Shown in pieces: positions 57,882 through 64,000 of a stretch of DNA of 64,000 nucleotides; position 1 is the first letter of the stretch; each line of letters starts with the position of its first letter. The stretch comes from Panorpa germanica. Taxonomy: Eukaryota; Arthropoda; Insecta; Mecoptera; Panorpidae. The translations under genes were made by a program, and so were the position numbers. The notes beneath the pieces are model-generated. The model ran no database searches and was not told the origin of the DNA. It worked only from the letters and a program-made list of their open reading frames with translations. Location of the stretch: assembly GCA_963678705.1 (NCBI GenBank), contig OY783221.1, forward strand, positions 11,904,001-11,968,000, given 5' to 3'.

Positions 57882-60800
57882 GGTGTCTGTTCATAAGGCA
57901 ATGAAAATGTATTATATGCAATTTAATAAATGTAATATATTCATATTTACTTAAGTATATTTATCTCTAGATAACACAGCCAGCTAACATAATTTGTTTA
58001 AGTTTTTCATATTCTACAACTATTGAAAATGAATCATATTCTTATAAGAGATGACATCACAATGTGATGAATTTTAATTTTGTAATTTAATTTCTATTAT
58101 CTTTTTGCGGCTTATTTTTATCGTTTATCACGTAATAACAAAGTAATAAACTGAAACAATATGCATATCAAATTTATTATTTATTAGATTAAATCCTATG
58201 TGGTTCTTACATTGTCGAATTAATAATCAATAATTTAACTTAAGTGGACAGCCAGGGCCTGTCGTTTGTATAAAAACTCCTACGCAATATAAATTAAGCG
58301 ATAATCGAGTGTCTTTTTCTAAAAATATCCGCTTAAAACCTCAATATCCTAGGGTTTGCTCTATGTCTTAAGAGAACATATTTTAATTGAAATCTAATAT
58401 TGTAAATAAATATTTTGAAGCAAAAATTAACGGCATAAATGACACACTTTTTAAATGAGGAGTGTTATAGACTATATGCACTTAGGAATATATAATTACT
58501 CTAGATTATAGTATTAAAGTATTATTTTGGTTCAAAAGAGATTAATACTGATTAAAAAGCATGTTTATATGAAATATATATTTTTTGTTACAAACAAATA
58601 TATTATATTTTATTTTATTTATACGTATTTCTTTGCTTACCTTTTTCTTATTTATAGAAATTGATGACCTAAAAACAGACGTTGAATTTTTAAGTTTAAC
58701 AATTTTCTAACGAATTGAAACACTTGTTAAAAACTTACAATTAGGTTAACTTTCACTAATCTTTAAATAATACTTAATATGTGTTTAATTAAACAAAATT
58801 AACTGCGATATTATCCTTCACAACATTATCATTAATTAATCGACAAATTTATGACATGATGTCAGTTTTCTGGAATTCTTTACACGAATAATAAATATAA
58901 GAAACAAGCATGGCCAACAATAAAATATGAAAATAACTAGACATGATACGATCGATTTTTATATTAATAATATAGCTTCAATATATTAAATTTATGTTAT
59001 TAATATTATGTATATATTATATTATGTAATTTTATAAAAATATATTATCTAAATCATTGCATAAAAACTTTAGTAGCAGGATTAAGTTTCAAAACAAGCT
59101 TCCAAAAAGCTCCATTAGGAGAATATAAGAAAGCTTCCCCATAAAAAGCTTACACTCTCTTATTCAAACAATGTGCTGTAATTTATTTTAAAATTAGTTA
59201 AAACTAGTTACAGTTACTTACTAACTAGTTAGTTAGTACTACTTTGTCCTTAACCTTTTATATTACATTTATACTTCAAAAAGTATGACATCAGATACTG
59301 GAATAATGATTTTGGTGGAATTACGTCACTATTACTTATTATACATGGAACCTTAAGAAATATTACGCCATAAAAATTCATAATATATTAAGAAAATTGC
59401 ATGATTACATCATCATACTATACATACTAATAATGTCAGTGTATGAATCGATCTTATACCGTTACAATAAATTCTATACACTATAAATGATTAGTTTTCT
59501 CTTCATATGATGACCTTTTTTCACAGTGACAATAGAGTTTTGCTGTCTTCTCGACCTTGCAATAGATGTCTTTGAAGTTATAATATTTAAAATCAATAAT
59601 TTTTAATATTCATTTTTAATTATTAATAACATTTTTAAGCGGTTCTTTTTGTAGCGAAATATGTAGTCTCCATAAGACATGACCATAAAATTTGACCCTG
59701 TAGTTTATTTATGCCGTTATTTAAATTTTTAAATATTTTATAATCAAATTGGGACATTGAACATTCATATATTATGATTTATAAGTTGAATTTATTTAGA
59801 CATTAGTATACTAAATATGTTCCCTTACAATTATATAGTCCAGACAAGTGCGACTTCAACATGCGACATTCATTTAACTCAAGTAAGTCATAAAACTCTA
59901 CAATTGTAGAGTAAATGACATCAGAATATTTTTATTATGTTCATTGTTATATCTATTTATCGCCTTACGGTCTGTAATAAGTAAAATTATTTGTAGACTA
60001 GAACGAAAATAATATCTGTGTTTGCATTATCGTACTTATGATATATGAGATAGAATAAGTTTAAAAAAATAAATAAAATATACTGTCTCTTTTGTGAATA
60101 GAACAGACTCAAAGCAAATGTAAAGAATTAATCGGACTTTTATTATTTAATTATACTTTACTACTATACTTGCTAGTTCTTTATTCTACACATACAAAAC
60201 TGGTTGAATAAATTCGTATGAACTATAAAGGATGCCGATGTTTTAAGTTATTTATGTCGCACCAGTGTGGAGGTGTTGTACAACTTGTTCCAACGCACTA
60301 ATGTGTACTCTGTGCGGAACAAAATATTACATGGGCTTGATGAAGTATTTTAGCACTTTTTTAAACTGTTAAAGGTCATAAATAGGTTTTAAAAAGTAAG
60401 TTATATATATTAAAAAAAGCGGTTTCTTTTTACGAAAGTCATGGTTATTTATTTTGTGATATTACAAAAACAAACAAAAATTAAACATATTAGTGCCACA
60501 CTGCATAGTTTTTTTGCGCACTGTTTCAATGGCTTGTGAACTATGTAATTTCTATAAAACTGTACTACGAGTATGTTTTGATAAAAATGGCTATCAGAAC
60601 CACAAACCTATAATACATATTATGTGGTTTGTGATCGGAACCTCTAATGTCCTATTATCTTTTCATAACTCGCAATATTATCGCAAATATTAACAATTAA
60701 AATAGTTTCTTTTGACCTTTTAATCGGGATCGGGAAAAAAACCCGAAAATCAGTTCACAAGCCCATTAAGGGTGCCGGACCCGGAAGAATTATAAGAAAA

Positions 60801-62980
60801 GACGTAAAATAAACAAATTATAGGAAGATGTTCGTACCCTTCGGATCACAATTGTGACTCTGATACTCTCGAAAGTATAACACATCACCTGCACTGAGCA
60901 AGATATATAATAATACGTCATTAAGGTGCGAATCATTAAGCTATTTTTACATAACATAAATCAACATTTTAATATGTGAAATAATATAATATTTGAACAT
61001 CGATGGTGAAATTAAATATACAGTAATGTGCTTACATATATAACACTTTTTCTTAAGTAAGTGCGAAGACCTATATCTTGTAGTTACATAAATTCATCAA
61101 ACTACTTATCTTTGGTATAGTGATAGATCAGTTGTACTAATAAAAAATAAGTATAAGAGCTTGACTCGTATTATGGCAATTATACATACAATCCGAAACA
61201 AATCAATCTCAATCGCAAATAAAGATTGAAGGAGTTACACCTGTTTCAAATTTTAGACAAATCATTTTCAATGTAAAATATAACACTCCAAAAATATTCT
61301 CTAAATATTTCAAGTCAATCCGTTCAAAATATATAGCGTTTGAGCTTCTCAAAATCGACGATATCTCAAAAATCACTGCAGCGATTAATTTTAAATTTTA
61401 CAAGCTGCTTTTATATACCAAGAAGCAGTGATTGAAATGAATTTGTTTCTATCAAAATAGAGTGTCTCTTTTTAACCAAAAATAGATATTTTCATTTTAG
61501 ACTGCACTAATTAACAAAAAAAATCCTTCGTTCAAGATTAGATTTGATTGCAAGCGTTTAATTTTACATGATTTGTTTCCGAGCAGCACCCTACCACAAA
61601 CCATTGCATTTACCCAATTTATAAACATTTTTCAATAAAAATTCTGCGAAAGATCTTGTAAAAAAAATAATTAAAAAAACCGCTAAAGTTTCTTCAGAAA
61701 ATAATCCTCCTTTTTTCGGTCACGAGAGAGGTGTAACCCCTAATTTATCTGTTACATTAATACAGAAGTCATGGTAAAGCAATTTCTCCAATAAATGATA
61801 TATTAAGTAATTAAGTTAAAAAACACAAATTCAAGATTTTAGATTTTTGTGTATAAGGCAGAACTACTTTAAAATTCATTTTAACAACATCAAAAAACAT
61901 ATAAACTCTATCAATATATTAAAATACGTCACAAAAAAGAATTGACTTCGGAATAAATGTTATTTGTTTATCCCTGTCATTATATTCATCACAAAATATA
62001 TTAATTTATTATCTGCTAATCTTAAAACTTTACTTATTACATAAATAACACATTATATATTATGGAACACATGCTATTTACTATACTTAAAACATAACGT
62101 GCTTGCCTTGAATAATTAACAAAAGAAGTATGTATATGTATTTTTTTAAAAGTTTTGCTGTTCACTATTTAACTTTAATTTTAAAATGAACAGCTCTATA
62201 TTCCAGTACAAAATATTTATGTAATTCAATTATTCCTTAAGTAATATTAAATTAAATCACACACTTTTGGCAATTATTATTTAAATCTAATTAAAACAAT
62301 TATTAATTCACTGTATTGGTACTGGTAACTTCTGAAACAAGAAACACCAATCTAATATTTTTCAAACAGGTTCTAGTTATATCAATTTATAATCTTAATT
62401 CATACAGTTTCGATGTCTTCTCTGAAACTTATTTTTACATTTGGTAAATCTAAATAAAATTGTATCTATTAATATTAATTTGTGCTAATGTAGCTTTAAA
62501 AATATATTCACAACTCACATAAAAAATTCGTCTTAGTAGATAGGAACGCATTATTATAATTTTTAGGAGTGGTGAAAGATATAATAAACACCAAGCTAAC
62601 TGGAAAGATTGGCTTGCAGATTGCTTAAAAAAAAAAAGAAAAAAAGAGGAATGATTTCACTAAAACGTAATTTTTTTTAATATTTTCGAAGTCTTCGAAA
62701 AAATTATAGATAATTTAATAAACAATGGTATCCTTGCTTATTAATTTAAAAAAAATATTTCCTATAATAAATAAATATATATAAAGAACCCCTACAAACA
62801 TATTGAACCGTGTGCAAATCTTAAAATAATATTTAATTCCATAATATAAGTAAAATATCAGTAAAAAAAATATATTGTAAGAAAATTTCACTCATTTTAG
62901 TCTTAATTAGCTATAAAAATATTCTATTTAAAATTTAACAATATAATATTATATTTTTGAATACTTTTAAGATATTGATC
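57882..62980. other. Intergenic, no gene recognised
   Basis: AT-rich. It contains one TIR element (60526-60768) and a cluster of AAGCTT words at 59095-59155. The right end includes the 3' UTR of the GGTase gene. Confidence 0.5.
60526..60768 (-). mobile_element. Short GGCTTGTG-family element (copy F)
   Basis: Ends AATGGCTTGTGAAC (60526-) and GTTCACAAGCCCATT (-60768) are inverted repeats. The interior keeps the TTTCTATAAAACTGTACTAC and ATATTAACAATTAAAA blocks of copy C but is only ~240 bp, so it is internally deleted. It includes a small inverted pair (CACAAACCTATAA against TTATGTGGTTTGTG, imperfect). Confidence 0.7.
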
Positions 62981-63908
62981 TTAGCAGGAATTCCAGATGG
63001 TTTGTAATTCTTTTAGTCTTTTAAAAGCCCTCATTGATATGTTTAAACTAGGATGAACTTCATTTAGCCCTGGTTCACCCATCAAACTTAAGCCACATAA
63101 ACCTAAGTAAGTATGTAGGGGATCGGTTTGAGAATCTGGCCATTTTGAAAATCCTCCAACAGTACTATCTTCGGTAGCCATAACGTATTCTCGATTAGAT
63201 TCGTAACACGTAAACTGAAAGGCGTTCAGAATCTTTAACGTTGCTCCAATCCAAAATGAATAACAAGTATCTGTTAGTTTATTTGGACGCCCATTGAAAC
63301 CATCTATCTGTCTAAATAGTGACCACCGCGTTAGTTTGTCTTTTACTAGAGGTGGTAAAGAATGCAAATATCCTGTTAAGTACAAAGCTGATATTCCGCA
63401 ATAAGTTGTACCGCCGTGCGATTCTAAATTAGGACCTTGACCAATCCCGAAATCATATCCCTGAAAAATAATAACCACTCAATGATATTGACTTGATGAT
63501 AATTTGATACACATCTTTTGTCTTCATTTACCATGCTATCAACAACATATTTTCTCATAGCTTCTTTATTGACGGTTCCCCAAGAACCCAAAATATGACA
63601 AACAGCGGCTGCACAAAAAGCAAATCTCATATCTGCTTCACTTCCAGATAAGGTTGCACTGAAACTACCATCCTCTCGTTGTAATGCCGCAACACCTAAA
63701 ATCAGTACAGATATTAATATATATAAAAACTGTGATGATTGTCTTTTATTTATATTTAGAAAATACCTTCAATTATGGTTTTTCTATTGACCCGGCTAAG
63801 ATCGTCTCCAAGAATTAGAAGAGTGCACAAGCTGGTGTATGTCATGGCCAGATGACCACATACATAGTCTCCCGGAATTGGTTCATCGGTGTTGAGGGTA
63901 CTTGAACC
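62981..63908 (-). CDS. PGGT1B: Geranylgeranyltransferase type-1 subunit beta (3' part)
   Basis: Three in-phase exons are visible (63767-63908, 63532-63695, 62981-63460), covering the last ~261 residues; the 5' exons run off the window. Conserved blocks: GSFSATLSGSEADMRFAFCA, GPNLESHGGTTYCGISALYL and FNGRPNKLTDTCYSFWIG. Zinc ligands Asp and Cys are in DTCYSFW and His in DPLHTYLGLCGLSLMGE. GGFSKWPDSQTDPLH distinguishes it from farnesyl- and Rab-transferase beta subunits. Role: catalytic partner of FNTA, attaching geranylgeranyl to CAAL proteins such as Rho, Rac and heterotrimeric G gamma. The C-terminus, NSC followed by TAG, is intact. Confidence 0.94.
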
Positions 63909-64000
63909 CTAGAAATATATCAAATCATAATTGATTAATTATGCAAAAAGGTTTGTGAATTTTATCTCTAATTATTTAAAGTATTTTGAATAAACTTCAC

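Overview
The window is AT-rich eukaryotic DNA (roughly three quarters A+T). It carries short GT-AG introns, compact nuclear genes and many small DNA transposons. Protein similarity recalled from families (Golgi Ca/Mn ATPase, complex I NDUFB7, EMC8/9, glutaminyl cyclase, ATMIN, ENTR1, a FASTK/RAP protein, a CMTM-like MARVEL protein, geranylgeranyltransferase I beta) and a secreted His/Val/Pro-rich small protein with an arthropod-style TATA/Inr promoter point to an insect, most likely holometabolous. I cannot name the order. No bacterial, organellar or viral genes were seen.

Layout. 1-8.7 kb (+): the 3' seven coding exons of a DUSP15/22-type dual-specificity phosphatase; its introns hold a mariner deletion derivative, a foldback element and a 43-bp tandem repeat. 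8.7-16.2 kb: intergenic, dominated by a large palindromic array of about 147-bp repeats at 12.7-15.7 kb. 16.2-17.2 kb (+): EMC8/9. 17.2-21.3 kb: no gene seen. 21.3-39.4 kb (-): complete SPCA-type Ca/Mn-ATPase in 17 exons with an 11.6-kb first intron full of MITEs and SINEs; a separate secreted-protein gene lies on the opposite strand inside another of its introns (23.4-24.2 kb). 39.75 kb (+): NDUFB7, head-to-head with the ATPase. 41.9-43.4 kb (+): ATMIN/ASCIZ-like zinc-finger protein. 44.5-47.2 kb (-): ENTR1-like coiled-coil protein, head-to-head with 47.5-49.4 kb (+) FASTK/RAP mitochondrial protein. 50.4-55.5 kb (-): glutaminyl-peptide cyclotransferase with two candidate alternative first exons. 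57.1-57.9 kb (-): MARVEL protein. 57.9-63.0 kb: no gene seen. 63.0-63.9 kb (-): 3' part of GGTase-I beta, running off the window.

The genes are mainly housekeeping: secretory pathway (EMC8/9, SPCA, ENTR1, MARVEL, glutaminyl cyclase), mitochondrion (NDUFB7, FASTK/RAP) and signalling or lipid modification (DUSP, PGGT1B). They do not form a pathway cluster. The most unusual structures are the palindromic 147-bp hairpin repeat array, an open in-frame extension beyond the MARVEL stop codon that ends inside a transposon terminal repeat, and the two candidate first exons of glutaminyl cyclase. Exon boundaries were derived by hand from GT-AG signals, frame continuity and family similarity; no search or transcript data were available.
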